This document shows positions 16,238 through 24,749 of a stretch of 64,000 bases of DNA, one piece after another; position 1 is the stretch's first letter, and every line of letters begins with the position of its first letter. The notes under the pieces were generated by a model. It had not been told where the DNA came from and did not search any database. It worked only from the letters and a program-made list of their open reading frames with translations. A program made the position numbers and the translations under genes. Where the stretch lies: NCBI GenBank assembly GCA_963657295.1, contig CAVKMX010000001.1, forward strand, positions 1-64,000, written 5' to 3'. This DNA is from CAG-791 sp963657295. Its GTDB lineage: Bacteria > Bacillota > Clostridia > Lachnospirales > Lachnospiraceae.

Positions 16238-19200
16238 CCGCATCGAGCATTCAAAGTGAAGATGCCCCGCCTTGATCCGGAACTCCTCATGCGGCCTTGC
16301 GCCCCAGCTGTCGTCCCCGGCAACCCCCATCTGCATGAGGCTGCAGCGAACGGTTGTGTGACGCACCGGCGGCAGCTCCGTATGATGCGCCGCATTCTCG
16401 ATCTCCTCCGGCGTCCACGGCAGCGCCGAGAAATTCATGGTCAATCCCTCCGGTGCGGAGAAAACAAGGCCTCTCCCCTTCCGATCGGTCACCCTGGCCC
16501 AGCGCACTCCCGTCTTGTTGCCGCACTCCTGCGGCACCAGATAGCGGGTCATCTGCTCCTGTACGCTCCCGGCATAAACGCCCAGCTTTGCTCCCTTCGC
16601 CCTGTCGCAGTAGGTCTCCGCCGGACCGTTTCCATACCATTCCAGCTGATCGTAATCGGCATTCAGGGTAAAGAGCAGGCCGAATTCCGGAAGGTCCGGC
16701 AGCTGGATGTTTTCCCCCGGATCATAGTCCATCACATAGTCTACGGTTCCGTCGCCGTGGAAGCGCATCGTCAGCTCCATGGAGGTCTCCGGCACGGTGG
16801 AAAGGAAAATCCGCTGCGTGACCGAAAAGGTCTTATCCGCTCCCTTTCCCTCTTCCCGGCATCTTGGATAGGCGTTCCGTTCGGACTCCGGCAGGACGCC
16901 CGCTCCCTCCGCAGGGAAATCCGATGCGTACAGGCTGGCCAGCTTCCAGATGCCGAGCCTTCCCATCATGTTGCTGCCCCTGTCGTTGTCCACCGGTGCC
17001 CGCCAGAAGTTGGGCCGCGGCGGCAGCTCGATCATCTCCCGTCCGCCGAAGCGGTAGGATTTCAGTCCCATCCCGTTCAGGAAGGCGAACTGCGCGTCAA
17101 AGTGCTCGCCCCTCACTCCCAGGTTGAAGGTTCCGCGAATCACCTGCAGTTCGCCGCCGGATCCTGCCTCCGGGAGTCTCCTGCCCTTTCCTGCCCAAGG
17201 CTCATTCTCCCGGCGTGTCTCCGTTCCCTCCTCCGCGGCCTTTTCTGCCGTCTCCCGGAGCGCCCCGATCCGGAAGACGCCCTGTCCGAAGGCCACTTCA
17301 TAGCCTGCTGCCGCATAATCCGCATCCTCCCGCAGCCGGAAGGAGACCGTAACAGCATATTCCCCCGGCGTCTCCGGAAGTGCAAACGGAAGCGGACAGG
17401 TCTCCTGCGTCAGGGGCGCCGCCTGCGTCTGTACCGGCACACGCTGCAGCAGCTCACCCTCTCTCTCCAGGAGCACGACGCAGTCGTAATCGGAGGAGCT
17501 GCGGAACAGATTCCGGTTGATCACGGTGAACCGATCTCTCTCCACCTGAATCTGCAGGTTCTGGTAGAGGAATTTCACCTCCTGAAGCTTGGGATAGGGC
17601 ATACGGTCCCCGGCCACAATGCCGTTGCCCGAAAAGCTGTAATCCGTCGGCCGCTCGCCGCAGTCCCCGCCGTAGGCCTGATATTCTCTGCCGTACCGGT
17701 CCCTTCGGCGCAGCGACTGATCCTTGAAATCCCAGAGAAAGCCTCCCTGATACCGCGGCTCCCTCTCCGACAGCTCCGTGTAAAGGTACATCCCTCCGTT
17801 GGAATTGCCCATGGAGTGGCTGTACTCACAGCAGATAAAGGGCTTTCCGGGATGCTCGTCCAGGAATTTCTGAATCTCCGCCGCCGGCGTGTACATCTGA
17901 CTCTCCATGTCCGAGGTATCCTCGTAGCGACGATCCCAGAAAATCCCCTCATAGTGCACCAGGCGGTCCGGATCCAGACGGTGAAAGAGCTGCGACATCT
18001 CATGGATGACGCTCCCGCCGTAGGATTCGTTGCCGCAGGACCAGATGAGGATGGACGGATGGTTCTTATCCCGTTGATAGCAGGAATTCACACGGTCCAG
18101 CAACACCGGCTCCCACACCTTGTTGTCCCCCGGAACAATGTTCTCCATCCCGGAGCGCTCCCTTGCCATCCAGGAGCCGTGCGTCTCCATGTTGTTCTCT
18201 GCGATCATGTAAAGTCCGTACTCATCGCAGAGACGGTAGAGCCTGGTATCGTTGGGGTAATGGCTGGTGCGGACGGCATTGATGTTGTTCTGCTTCATCA
18301 CGATCAGGTCGCGCCGCATCTCCTCCTCCGTGATTCCGGCGCGCCCCTTGTCGCAGGTGAACTCATGACGGTTCACCCCCTTGAACACGATCCGTCTGCC
18401 GTTCAGGCACATGATCCCGTCCTTCATTTCAAAGCGGCGGAAGCCCACCCTCTCGTGTATGTATTCCACCGCCTTTGCCGTCTTGTCATGGAGCGTCAGA
18501 TACAGATCATAGAGCTGCGGATCCTCCGCCGACCACAAAAGCGGCTCCGCCACCCTCGCACGGATTTCATTGCTGTTCTCGTTGTCCTGCTCACCGGAGA
18601 GAACCACCCGGCCGTCCTTCTCCAGCCGGTATTCCGTATACCCGTAGCGGTGCTTTTCCACCGCAGCATTCCCCGAAGGCTCCCCTGCAGGAGCATCGCC
18701 CGCCGCGGACAGGGAGAGATTCAGCACCAGCTCAGCCGCCGACAGATCCTCGGTCAGGAGCGTTCGGATCTTCAGATCCTCCAGATGCACCGCCGGCTTC
18801 ACGTACAGGTAAACATCGCGGAAGATCCCGCTGAAGCGGTAGAAGTCCTGATCCTCCAGCCAGCTCGAGCTCGTCCACTTGTAAACCCGCACCGCCAGCT
18901 TGTTCTCCCCCTCCCGCACATAGGGCGTCAGGTCAAAATCCGTCGGTGTAAAGGTATCCTCGCTGTAGCCGACAAAGCTGCCGTTGAGCCATACCGCATA
19001 ACCGCTCTCCACCCCCTGGAAGGAAAGGTACAGCGCCTGCCCCTGCATGTTCTCCGGGATTGTAAAATATTTCACATAGCTGCCGACGGGATTGAACCGC
19101 TGCGGCACCTCACCGGGATGCAGCTCCTCCCGTCCGTCCCACGGATACTGCGAGTTCACGTAGGCCGGGATGTCATAACCCTCCATCTGCATGTGGGCGG

Positions 19201-19951
19201 GCACCGGAATTTCGTCCCAGCTCCGGCAGTCACAGGAGAGCTTTTCAAAGCCTCTGGGCGCCAGAGATGGATTCACGGCATAGTCAAACCGCCACAGTCC
19301 GTTCAGGCTGCAGCGAAGCGAGGTTGCCTCCGCCTCCATTTCCTGCCGGGACGCATAGGTGCAATGATCCGAATGGGCCGGAAGGGCATTGATCTTGAAA
19401 ATCTCCGGATTCGCTACGACGGTCTCGTCAAAGGTGCCCGCACCGCCCCTTCGCAGAATGAGGCTCTCCAGCCGCAGACTGTCCATACCCGACTCCGGGA
19501 ATTCCCGGCTGATCCATGCATCCAGCTCCTCCCGGAAGCCCTCCATGCATTGGTGCAGGAGATTCACCCCGTTGGTCTTTTCATAATCCATGAGCCTTCT
19601 GCGAAACCGCTGCAGCGTGCTCTCCGAAACCGGCTGCACCAGATCGCTTGTTGTATGCAGGGCCGTCTGAAAGCGCAGGTCACAGGTGCAGTTCTCCACC
19701 GCCTTCTCATCGGAAAGCGCAAGGAGCTCCTCCAGCAGCAGCAGCCCCACGGTCACATTGACCGGACCGCTCGGTCTCGCAGACACCTCGGAATACAGCG
19801 GCTGGAAGATTTTCTCCTGAATCTTCGGGAAGATTTCCTCTGCAAAGCTTCCGGCCCACGATCGCTCCAGCCTCCTGCGCTCCCGTTCATTCAGGAGCAC
19901 CGATCGATCCCCCAGTCCCAGCTGCTGATAGCTGTTCGATGAAAAAGCCAT
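16223..19951 (-). CDS. GH2 beta-galactosidase fused to an IS1182-type transposase N-terminal domain
   Basis: This 1,242-residue protein joins two unrelated parts in one open frame. Residues 1 to about 170 (from MAFSSNSYQQLGLGD through RPSGPVNVTVGLLLLEEL, DLRFQTALHTTS and LQRFRRRLMDYEKTNG to MDSLRLESLILRR) match the N-terminal domain of IS1182-family transposases. From about residue 171 (GTFDETVVANPEIFKINALPAHSD) it is a full LacZ-type GH2 beta-galactosidase, with acid/base Glu in WSCGNES and nucleophile Glu in FICCEYSHSMGNSNG. The transposase catalytic domain is absent. Starts at 19951 or 19963 both have ribosome-site sequence; an internal ATG at 19486 with GGAG upstream would give a near-native GH2. 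It should hydrolyse galactosides in the cytoplasm. Confidence 0.9.
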   Translation of the reverse strand: MAFSSNSYQQLGLGDRSVLLNERERRRLERSWAGSFAEEIFPKIQEKIFQPLYSEVSARPSGPVNVTVGLLLLEELLALSDEKAVENCTCDLRFQTALHTTSDLVQPVSESTLQRFRRRLMDYEKTNGVNLLHQCMEGFREELDAWISREFPESGMDSLRLESLILRRGGAGTFDETVVANPEIFKINALPAHSDHCTYASRQEMEAEATSLRCSLNGLWRFDYAVNPSLAPRGFEKLSCDCRSWDEIPVPAHMQMEGYDIPAYVNSQYPWDGREELHPGEVPQRFNPVGSYVKYFTIPENMQGQALYLSFQGVESGYAVWLNGSFVGYSEDTFTPTDFDLTPYVREGENKLAVRVYKWTSSSWLEDQDFYRFSGIFRDVYLYVKPAVHLEDLKIRTLLTEDLSAAELVLNLSLSAAGDAPAGEPSGNAAVEKHRYGYTEYRLEKDGRVVLSGEQDNENSNEIRARVAEPLLWSAEDPQLYDLYLTLHDKTAKAVEYIHERVGFRRFEMKDGIMCLNGRRIVFKGVNRHEFTCDKGRAGITEEEMRRDLIVMKQNNINAVRTSHYPNDTRLYRLCDEYGLYMIAENNMETHGSWMARERSGMENIVPGDNKVWEPVLLDRVNSCYQRDKNHPSILIWSCGNESYGGSVIHEMSQLFHRLDPDRLVHYEGIFWDRRYEDTSDMESQMYTPAAEIQKFLDEHPGKPFICCEYSHSMGNSNGGMYLYTELSEREPRYQGGFLWDFKDQSLRRRDRYGREYQAYGGDCGERPTDYSFSGNGIVAGDRMPYPKLQEVKFLYQNLQIQVERDRFTVINRNLFRSSSDYDCVVLLEREGELLQRVPVQTQAAPLTQETCPLPFALPETPGEYAVTVSFRLREDADYAAAGYEVAFGQGVFRIGALRETAEKAAEEGTETRRENEPWAGKGRRLPEAGSGGELQVIRGTFNLGVRGEHFDAQFAFLNGMGLKSYRFGGREMIELPPRPNFWRAPVDNDRGSNMMGRLGIWKLASLYASDFPAEGAGVLPESERNAYPRCREEGKGADKTFSVTQRIFLSTVPETSMELTMRFHGDGTVDYVMDYDPGENIQLPDLPEFGLLFTLNADYDQLEWYGNGPAETYCDRAKGAKLGVYAGSVQEQMTRYLVPQECGNKTGVRWARVTDRKGRGLVFSAPEGLTMNFSALPWTPEEIENAAHHTELPPVRHTTVRCSLMQMGVAGDDSWGARPHEEFRIKAGHLHFECSMRPCLT

Positions 19952-19983
19952 ATATACCCCCATCTCTTTCCTGTTGTCTTGAC

Positions 19984-20003
19984 GTGCCTGCACGCACAGG
20001 CAC
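19984..20003. repeat. Hairpin related to the 16153-16237 repeats
   Basis: A palindrome with arms GTGCCTG and CAGGCAC is followed by ACGGTT, as in the units at 16153-16237. It lies about 33 bp upstream of the GH2 fusion gene start, so related hairpins bracket that gene. Confidence 0.6.
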
Positions 20004-20024
20004 ACGGTTCCCGCCTCTGCCGTT

Positions 20025-21686
20025 TCAGAACATCGGTGCCGCCAGACGCAGCACGCATTGGAAAATGCGGACGAAGAGGTTCCGATTCCCCTCCGCATAT
20101 TGCTCCGTCACCTCGCTGCTGCGTGCGATGGTCTGCTCCAGATCTGCCCTGACATCCAGGACCGCACCGCTGTGGTACATCACGCAGCCGTCCTCAAAAT
20201 GATGATAGAGACTCCGGTAATCCAGATTGATCGTGCCGCAGGTTGCAATGCGGTCGTCGCTCACACAGCACTTGGCATGGCAGAAGCCCGGCGTGAACTC
20301 ATAGATGCGGACCCCCTTCCGCACCAGCTGCGCATAGTAGGAGCGCGTGAGCTGGTATGTAATCTTTTTATCCGGAATCCCGGGCGTGACGATCCGAACG
20401 TCTACGCCGCGCTCTGCGGCCAGCGTCAGACTCCTCGTCATCTCATCCGTGAGAATCAGATACGGCGTCACATAGTATATGTAGTTTTCCGCGGCGTTGG
20501 CGATGGACATGTAGACGTTCTCGCCGATCAGCTCCTCATCCAGCGGAGAGTCTGCATAGGGCTGCACAAAGCCCCTGCCGCAAGCAGCTGCCGTGCTCCG
20601 GCAGTCCGGCGTCTCCTCCTGCGCTCTCTTTTCCTCCGCATCCCTGCTGCCGTCCGTGTCCGGTCCCTCCGGCCTCACCCGCAGGTTCTCGTTCCACGCG
20701 GGATAGAACCTGCGATAATCCACATCCGACACGTCGGAGCGGTGAATGGCGTTCCACATTTCCAGAAAAATGGTGGTGAAGGTGTTCACCGCAGCTCCGG
20801 TTACCCGAAGGCCCGCATCCTTCCATTCCCCGTAGGGACTGGTCACGTGAAAATATTCATTGGCGAGGTTGTATCCGCCGGTGTAGGCAATGCTGCCGTC
20901 GATCACCGTGATCTTCCGGTGATCGCGGTTGTTCATAAAGACGCGCAGCCCCGGCAGGACCGGATTGAACACCCGCGTCTGGATGCCGTCCTCTCTCAGG
21001 CAGTCCTGGAACCGAAGTGAAATAAAGCCGATGCTCCCCACGTCGTCATAGAACAGGCGCACATCCAGACCCTCGGCAGCCTTCTGCCGCAGCACCTCGT
21101 GCACTCTTGCAAAGGATTCCCGGTTCTCAATGGCAAAATACTCCATGAAAATATAGTGCCGCGCGTTCCGCAGATCCTCCAGCTGCTGCTCCAGCGCCTC
21201 GGCCGCGTCGCTGTAATACCGGCAGTCCTCCTCACTGTACAGCGGAAAGCCGCCTCTTCGCCACAGATACGAGGCAACCCCGGCAAAGGCAGGATCCTGC
21301 GCATGCAGTGCCGCCTGCGTTCCCTGCTCCTGGTGCAGATAGACGGACAGATGCTCGTCAATCCGCCGGAAGCGGTCGCTCATCGGCTTCGTCGCCGCCT
21401 TGCTCGCCATCAGGAACCACAGGATCACCCCCAGAACCGGAGCCGACGTGATGAGAACAATCCACGGAAGCTTCATGGACGTTGTGCTGTGGTGACCGTA
21501 AATCCGCAGCACGAGGACCACCGCCATCAATTCCACAACGAGATGGATCACCGTAGAATAGCTGTCCAGCCACGACATCAGGAGATAGATGAAATAAATC
21601 TGTACAATTGCTGCCAGCGCCACAATGGTCATGCGGACCACGCCGTTCCCCGCATCCGTCTTGCGCTCCGAACGTATCCGGCTCAC
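20025..21686 (-). CDS. cls: Cardiolipin synthase (phospholipase D family)
   Basis: This enzyme of about 553 residues condenses phosphatidylglycerol to cardiolipin in the membrane. Two to three hydrophobic segments lie in the first 100 residues (TIVALAAIVQIYFIYLL, VELMAVVLVLRIYG, IVLITSAPVLGVILWFLM). Both HKD motifs are present: HRKITVIDGS and HAKCCVSDD. I chose the GTG at 21686 because AGAGG precedes it and an upstream ATG at 21827 would run into the divergent SDR gene. An acidic/Arg-rich insertion of about 35 residues lies between the two PLD domains. It is divergent from the SDR gene. Confidence 0.9.
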   Translation of the reverse strand: MSRIRSERKTDAGNGVVRMTIVALAAIVQIYFIYLLMSWLDSYSTVIHLVVELMAVVLVLRIYGHHSTTSMKLPWIVLITSAPVLGVILWFLMASKAATKPMSDRFRRIDEHLSVYLHQEQGTQAALHAQDPAFAGVASYLWRRGGFPLYSEEDCRYYSDAAEALEQQLEDLRNARHYIFMEYFAIENRESFARVHEVLRQKAAEGLDVRLFYDDVGSIGFISLRFQDCLREDGIQTRVFNPVLPGLRVFMNNRDHRKITVIDGSIAYTGGYNLANEYFHVTSPYGEWKDAGLRVTGAAVNTFTTIFLEMWNAIHRSDVSDVDYRRFYPAWNENLRVRPEGPDTDGSRDAEEKRAQEETPDCRSTAAACGRGFVQPYADSPLDEELIGENVYMSIANAAENYIYYVTPYLILTDEMTRSLTLAAERGVDVRIVTPGIPDKKITYQLTRSYYAQLVRKGVRIYEFTPGFCHAKCCVSDDRIATCGTINLDYRSLYHHFEDGCVMYHSGAVLDVRADLEQTIARSSEVTEQYAEGNRNLFVRIFQCVLRLAAPMF

Positions 21687-21718
21687 TCTCTCATCACCTC
21701 TTTGAATGCTGTCTGCTG

Positions 21719-21770
21719 TTGGTGTATGCTGTCTCAGGACATTATACTGTTTCAGCAGAATTTTGTGTAA
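21719..21770. promoter_or_regulatory. Overlapping divergent promoters for the SDR and cardiolipin synthase genes
   Basis: On the plus strand, TTGGTG (21719-21724), 18 bp and TATACT (21743-21748) point to the SDR gene. On the minus strand, TTACAC (21765-21770), 18 bp and TATAAT (21741-21746) point to cls. The two -10 boxes share the same bases (ATTATACT), so the promoters should exclude each other. Confidence 0.55.
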
Positions 21771-21793
21771 CTCTTCCAGGAAAGGAGAACCGC

Positions 21794-22606
21794 ATGCGCA
21801 ATCCCGCTGTTCCTCATAAGCTGGCAATGATAACCGGGGCCTCCCGCGGCATCGGGAGGGCCGCTGCCGCAGCGCTGGCTGCCGACGGATGGGACCTCAT
21901 TGCAGTCTGCCGCCGTTCCGCCTTGCCGCTCCGGAGCCTTGCCGCAGAGCTTACCGCGCGGTTCGGCATTTCTGTCCGGACAGAGCTCTGTGACCTTGGA
22001 TGCTCAGCCGAGGTGACGGACCTTTTCCAAAGGCTGGCTGCTGACAGTCTGGTGCCGTCCCTGCTGGTGAACAACGCCGGCATCGCGCACATCGGTCTTC
22101 TGCAGGAGATGACCGATGCGCAATGGGAGGAACTGATCCGGACGGATCTTTCCTCCGTCTTCTACACCTGCCGTGCGGTCATTCCCCTGTTCCTGCGCCG
22201 GGATACCGCAGCTGCGGACACCCCCGTACAGGGCGGCAGCGTTCTCCCTCTTCCCTCGGAGGACTGCCCGGGGCGCATCATCAACATTTCCTCGGTGTGG
22301 GGCGTCGTCGGCGCCTCCTGCGAGGTGGCCTACTCCGCCGCAAAGGGCGGCGTCAATGCCTTCACCCGGGCGCTTGCCAAGGAGCTGGCGCCCTCCCGCA
22401 TTCCGGTCAATGCGCTCGCCTTCGGCTGCATTGACACCGAGATGAACCGGCATCTCTCCGACGAGGAGAAGGCCGCCCTCGCAGAGGAAATCCCCGCAGG
22501 ACGCTTCGCCCTCCCGGAGGAGGCCGCTGCCGCCGTTGTGCAGCTCGCCCATGCGCCGTCATATCTCACGGGGCAGGTCATCTCCATGGACGGCGGCTGG
22601 ATCTGA
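21794..22606 (+). CDS. SDR oxidoreductase, FabG-like
   Basis: This 270-residue short-chain dehydrogenase has TGASRGIGR near residue 15, NNAG, the catalytic Ser in NISSVWG and YSAAKGG, and the C-terminal MDGGW typical of 3-oxoacyl-ACP reductase homologues. An insertion of about 20 residues after the NxAG domain (DTAAADTPVQGG) is unusual. AAAGGAG precedes the ATG. The gene stands alone on the plus strand, away from fatty-acid genes, so a fatty-acid role is not supported; a small-molecule ketoreductase is as likely. A terminator overlaps its stop codon. Confidence 0.85.
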   Translation: MRNPAVPHKLAMITGASRGIGRAAAAALAADGWDLIAVCRRSALPLRSLAAELTARFGISVRTELCDLGCSAEVTDLFQRLAADSLVPSLLVNNAGIAHIGLLQEMTDAQWEELIRTDLSSVFYTCRAVIPLFLRRDTAAADTPVQGGSVLPLPSEDCPGRIINISSVWGVVGASCEVAYSAAKGGVNAFTRALAKELAPSRIPVNALAFGCIDTEMNRHLSDEEKAALAEEIPAGRFALPEEAAAAVVQLAHAPSYLTGQVISMDGGWI

Positions 22607-22620
22607 GCCGCCGTTCTTTT
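22590..22620 (+). terminator. Terminator overlapping the SDR stop codon
   Basis: Arms GGCGGC and GCCGCC flank the stop codon and are followed by GTTCTTTT on the plus strand. The left arm encodes the last residues of the SDR. Confidence 0.65.
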
Positions 22621-22659
22621 CGGGCAAAGCTCCTGAATCAGCTCATCCAGCCTGCTCAT
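22621..22659 (-). pseudogene. Remnant of a type I restriction specificity subunit (hsdS) start
   Basis: The first 13 codons read MSRLDELIQELCP, a very common N-terminus of HsdS proteins. After that the similarity stops at the terminator of the convergent SDR gene. Its ATG overlaps the stop of the upstream mini-ORF in an ATGA arrangement, as in intact hsd operons. The rest of hsdS is gone, so the element cannot function. Confidence 0.5.
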
Positions 22660-22817
22660 GCGTCCTCACCGCCTTCCTTCGGTTCTGAATCACTAACCTC
22701 CGTGAGCGATTCACCATCCGTTATTCCCGTTGCTTCTGCCTGTTCCAACAATACCCTGTCATTATCCTTATTCCTCGTCAATATTCCAAATTCTTTATAA
22801 AGTTCCGATTCACTCAA
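22656..22817 (-). CDS. 53-residue acidic mini-protein, possible restriction-system remnant
   Basis: A TTG-started frame of 53 codons (MSESELYKEFGILTRNKDND and on) begins inside the stop of the GNAT gene, 8 nt after AGGAG. It ends overlapping the hsdS-like ATG. It is acidic (tail TDGESLTEVSDSEPKEGGEDA), with no membrane segment. It may be a small gene translated by coupling, or the tail of a degraded hsdM/hsdR. I do not recognise a domain. Confidence 0.35.
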   Translation of the reverse strand: MSESELYKEFGILTRNKDNDRVLLEQAEATGITDGESLTEVSDSEPKEGGEDA

Positions 22818-23359
22818 TCCGCCATCTCCTGCCAATCTTCCTTCGTCATCAGGCTGACATGACCTGTTCGCTTTTCATGCATCAGCGGCACATCCACATT
22901 CTCTGATTTCCACTGATACTTGAATCCGCATTTTTTCTGGACACGCTTGGACTTCGTGTTGCCTTCATAATAGCCGATCCAAACTTTCTGCATACCGCAG
23001 TCCTCAAAAGCATGGCGGAGCATTTCCTTCACAGCTTCCGGCATGATGCCCTGACCCCAGAACGGTTTTCCGAGCCAGTAGCCCATCTCGCATTCATCGT
23101 CCCGGTCGGTCATGTCGGTATACCCGTTCAGCTTCAATTCGATTGCTCCTATAGCCTTGCCGTCTTCTTTAAAGCAGACAGCATAAGCCTCTTTGCCGTT
23201 AAAGACGTTTTTTATCACATCGCGGCTCTCATCCAAACTCTGATGGGCAGGCCACCCGGCAATCGGTCCCACATCGGGATCGCTGGCGTATTTGTATAAA
23301 TCCTCTGCATCGCTTTCTTCCCAGCGGCGCAGAACAAGACGCTCGGTTTTCAATGTCAT
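22814..23359 (-). CDS. GNAT N-acetyltransferase, RimJ/RimL type
   Basis: This 181-residue acetyltransferase probably uses acetyl-CoA to modify an amino group on a protein or small molecule. It starts MTLKTERLVLRRWEESDAEDL, typical of the RimJ/RimL (acetyltransf_3) family. The acetyl-CoA loop region is near DECEMGYWLGKPFWGQGIMPEAV, and VWIGYYEGNTKSKRVQKKCGF is the conserved C-terminal part. AGGAG precedes the ATG by 7 nt, and the ATG overlaps the TAA of a 14-codon mini-ORF. Base composition is more AT-rich than its neighbours, suggesting transfer. Confidence 0.88.
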   Translation of the reverse strand: MTLKTERLVLRRWEESDAEDLYKYASDPDVGPIAGWPAHQSLDESRDVIKNVFNGKEAYAVCFKEDGKAIGAIELKLNGYTDMTDRDDECEMGYWLGKPFWGQGIMPEAVKEMLRHAFEDCGMQKVWIGYYEGNTKSKRVQKKCGFKYQWKSENVDVPLMHEKRTGHVSLMTKEDWQEMAD

Positions 23360-23403
23360 TAGTTCGCTCCTATATCTTCTTCTGTGGCATATTTTATAAT
23401 CAT
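23359..23403 (-). pseudogene. 14-residue GNAT-like N-terminal fragment, coupled to the GNAT gene
   Basis: The frame MIIKYATEEDIGAN, preceded by GAGAGGAG, resembles the first residues of GNAT proteins. It stops in TAATG, where the ATG starts the complete GNAT gene. It could be the scar of a second acetyltransferase gene or now serve as a coupling leader peptide. Confidence 0.4.
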
Positions 23404-23449
23404 ATGATTTTTCTCCTCTCATTCTCCGAGGTGTCTATGTTTTTTTGTT

Positions 23450-23572
23450 TCACAGATTGCTGCCCAGTTCTTTCAACTCAGAAATTGCCTCTTCGTTATT
23501 ACTCAAGTCCGTTCTGTCGCTCGCAGAATATGATTTCATAAACAGAACATCCCAGGACAGGTAATCTGCCAT
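23450..23572 (-). pseudogene. 40-residue ORF, possible deaminase remnant
   Basis: The ORF reads MADYLSWDVLFMKSYSASDR and on for 40 residues, with a purine-rich GGAAAGAG before the ATG. The YLSWD..FM start is like that of dCMP deaminases, but the rest does not match, and no zinc motif is present. It lies in the same AT-rich stretch as the GNAT gene. It is most likely a gene fragment; a real small gene cannot be excluded. Confidence 0.3.
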
Positions 23573-23655
23573 GCAGTTCGTCTCTTTCCTGCTCTTTCCT
23601 TGTATCAATCATCTGTTCTCTGCGCCCTTTGCGGCCCTTGTCCGTCCTGCCGTCC

Positions 23656-24615
23656 TCACGTCAGGAACCTTTTCCGCATCTGTGTGAGGTACCGGAGCAT
23701 TGCCTGATGTTCTGCAGGATCGTCCGCCGTGCCGAAGCCGCCGCTCTTTTCCGCATGCTCCCCCTCCGAATGGTACTCTCCGAAGCGGGCTGTTGCCTCG
23801 TTCTGCGGATTTCTCCAGTTGTCCCAGCGCTCGGTGCGCACCTCCCTGCTGAAGGTGCAGTTCATCCAGTACGAAGCGCCGTTCTCCCGCCAGGGCCGGC
23901 CGAGATAGACCGTATCCGGAGGACAGCTTCCCTTCACAACGCATCGATAGAACAGATACCCATGACGTGCCGCGGGCGTGCTGGGTGCCGTGATGTAACA
24001 GATTTCCCTCCCGTGCGGCAGAGGTTCCAGGCGGCACTGATCAAAGACAGCGTCTGCGCCGCCGAAGATGAAATCGATGTTCCCGGCGATCCGGCAGTTC
24101 AGATAGTACTGCCGGGTATTCCTGCGCGGTCTGTTCTCCCCCGGTCCCCGGAAGCCGTTCGGTTCCCGCTCCCTCCGGGGCAGGGGTGCCGTAAAGAGCG
24201 TATCCTGGTTGCCCAGCAGAGCGACCTTCTCCATGAAGACCTCCTGCGCATCCGCATAGACTGCCAGTGCCTGCCCGGCCTTTTCTCCGTCCCCCGCCGT
24301 ATTCTCTACGGTGAGATTGCGCACCCTCGCCTTCCCGCCGCCAAGGAACAGCGTCTGCGAGCGGAAGGTTCCTGTCTTCTCCTCCCCCGGCCACGGATCC
24401 AGCCCCCCACAGGCGGACGTGAGGATTGTCCCGTCCGTGCTCTCCCCCTCGATGATGTAATCCTCCAGCTCAATGAAAGGCCTCTCACGGTAGATTCCGT
24501 TCCTGAGGCGGAAGCGCACCGGCTCCTGCGGATTCGCGCTGCAGGCATTGACTGCTTCAGTCAGGCTTTGGTAATCCCCCTCGCCGCTCCTCGAAATGAA
24601 AATTTCCCTGTACAT
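23656..24615 (-). CDS. Pectinesterase (CE8)
   Basis: This 319-residue carbohydrate esterase removes methyl groups from methylated galacturonan, making it open to polygalacturonase. CE8 motifs are clear: GNQDTLF, the catalytic GNIDFIFGGADAVFD and YLGRPWR. No signal peptide is seen, so it should act on imported methylated oligogalacturonides. It is the last gene of the pectin locus on this strand and is separated from the upstream isomerase gene by a terminator, so its transcription may depend on readthrough. Confidence 0.93.
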   Translation of the reverse strand: MYREIFISRSGEGDYQSLTEAVNACSANPQEPVRFRLRNGIYRERPFIELEDYIIEGESTDGTILTSACGGLDPWPGEEKTGTFRSQTLFLGGGKARVRNLTVENTAGDGEKAGQALAVYADAQEVFMEKVALLGNQDTLFTAPLPRREREPNGFRGPGENRPRRNTRQYYLNCRIAGNIDFIFGGADAVFDQCRLEPLPHGREICYITAPSTPAARHGYLFYRCVVKGSCPPDTVYLGRPWRENGASYWMNCTFSREVRTERWDNWRNPQNEATARFGEYHSEGEHAEKSGGFGTADDPAEHQAMLRYLTQMRKRFLT

Positions 24616-24683
24616 TCCACTCTCTCCTTATCCTGCGGGTCTCTGCGCTCCCTGCCGAAAACTGGCTGCCGCACCGTGACGGT

Positions 24684-24733
24684 AAAAATCCCTCAGGAGC
24701 CGCCGCAGCCGATCTGCGGTACTCCCGAGGGAT
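24684..24733 (-). terminator. Terminator between isomerase and pectinesterase genes
   Basis: ATCCCTCGGGAG pairs with CTCCTGAGGGAT around a long loop that itself contains CCGCAG / CTGCGG complementarity, followed by five T on the minus strand. Only about 70 nt lie between it and the pectinesterase start. Confidence 0.75.
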
Positions 24734-24749
24734 ACCCGATGCAATGCCT

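Noticed and set aside
16256..19942. A 1,228-codon open frame on the plus strand opposite the GH2 gene
   Set aside because: It mirrors a real gene on the other strand, is rich in His, Leu and Arg as antisense frames in GC-rich coding DNA are, and has no domain or ribosome-site support.
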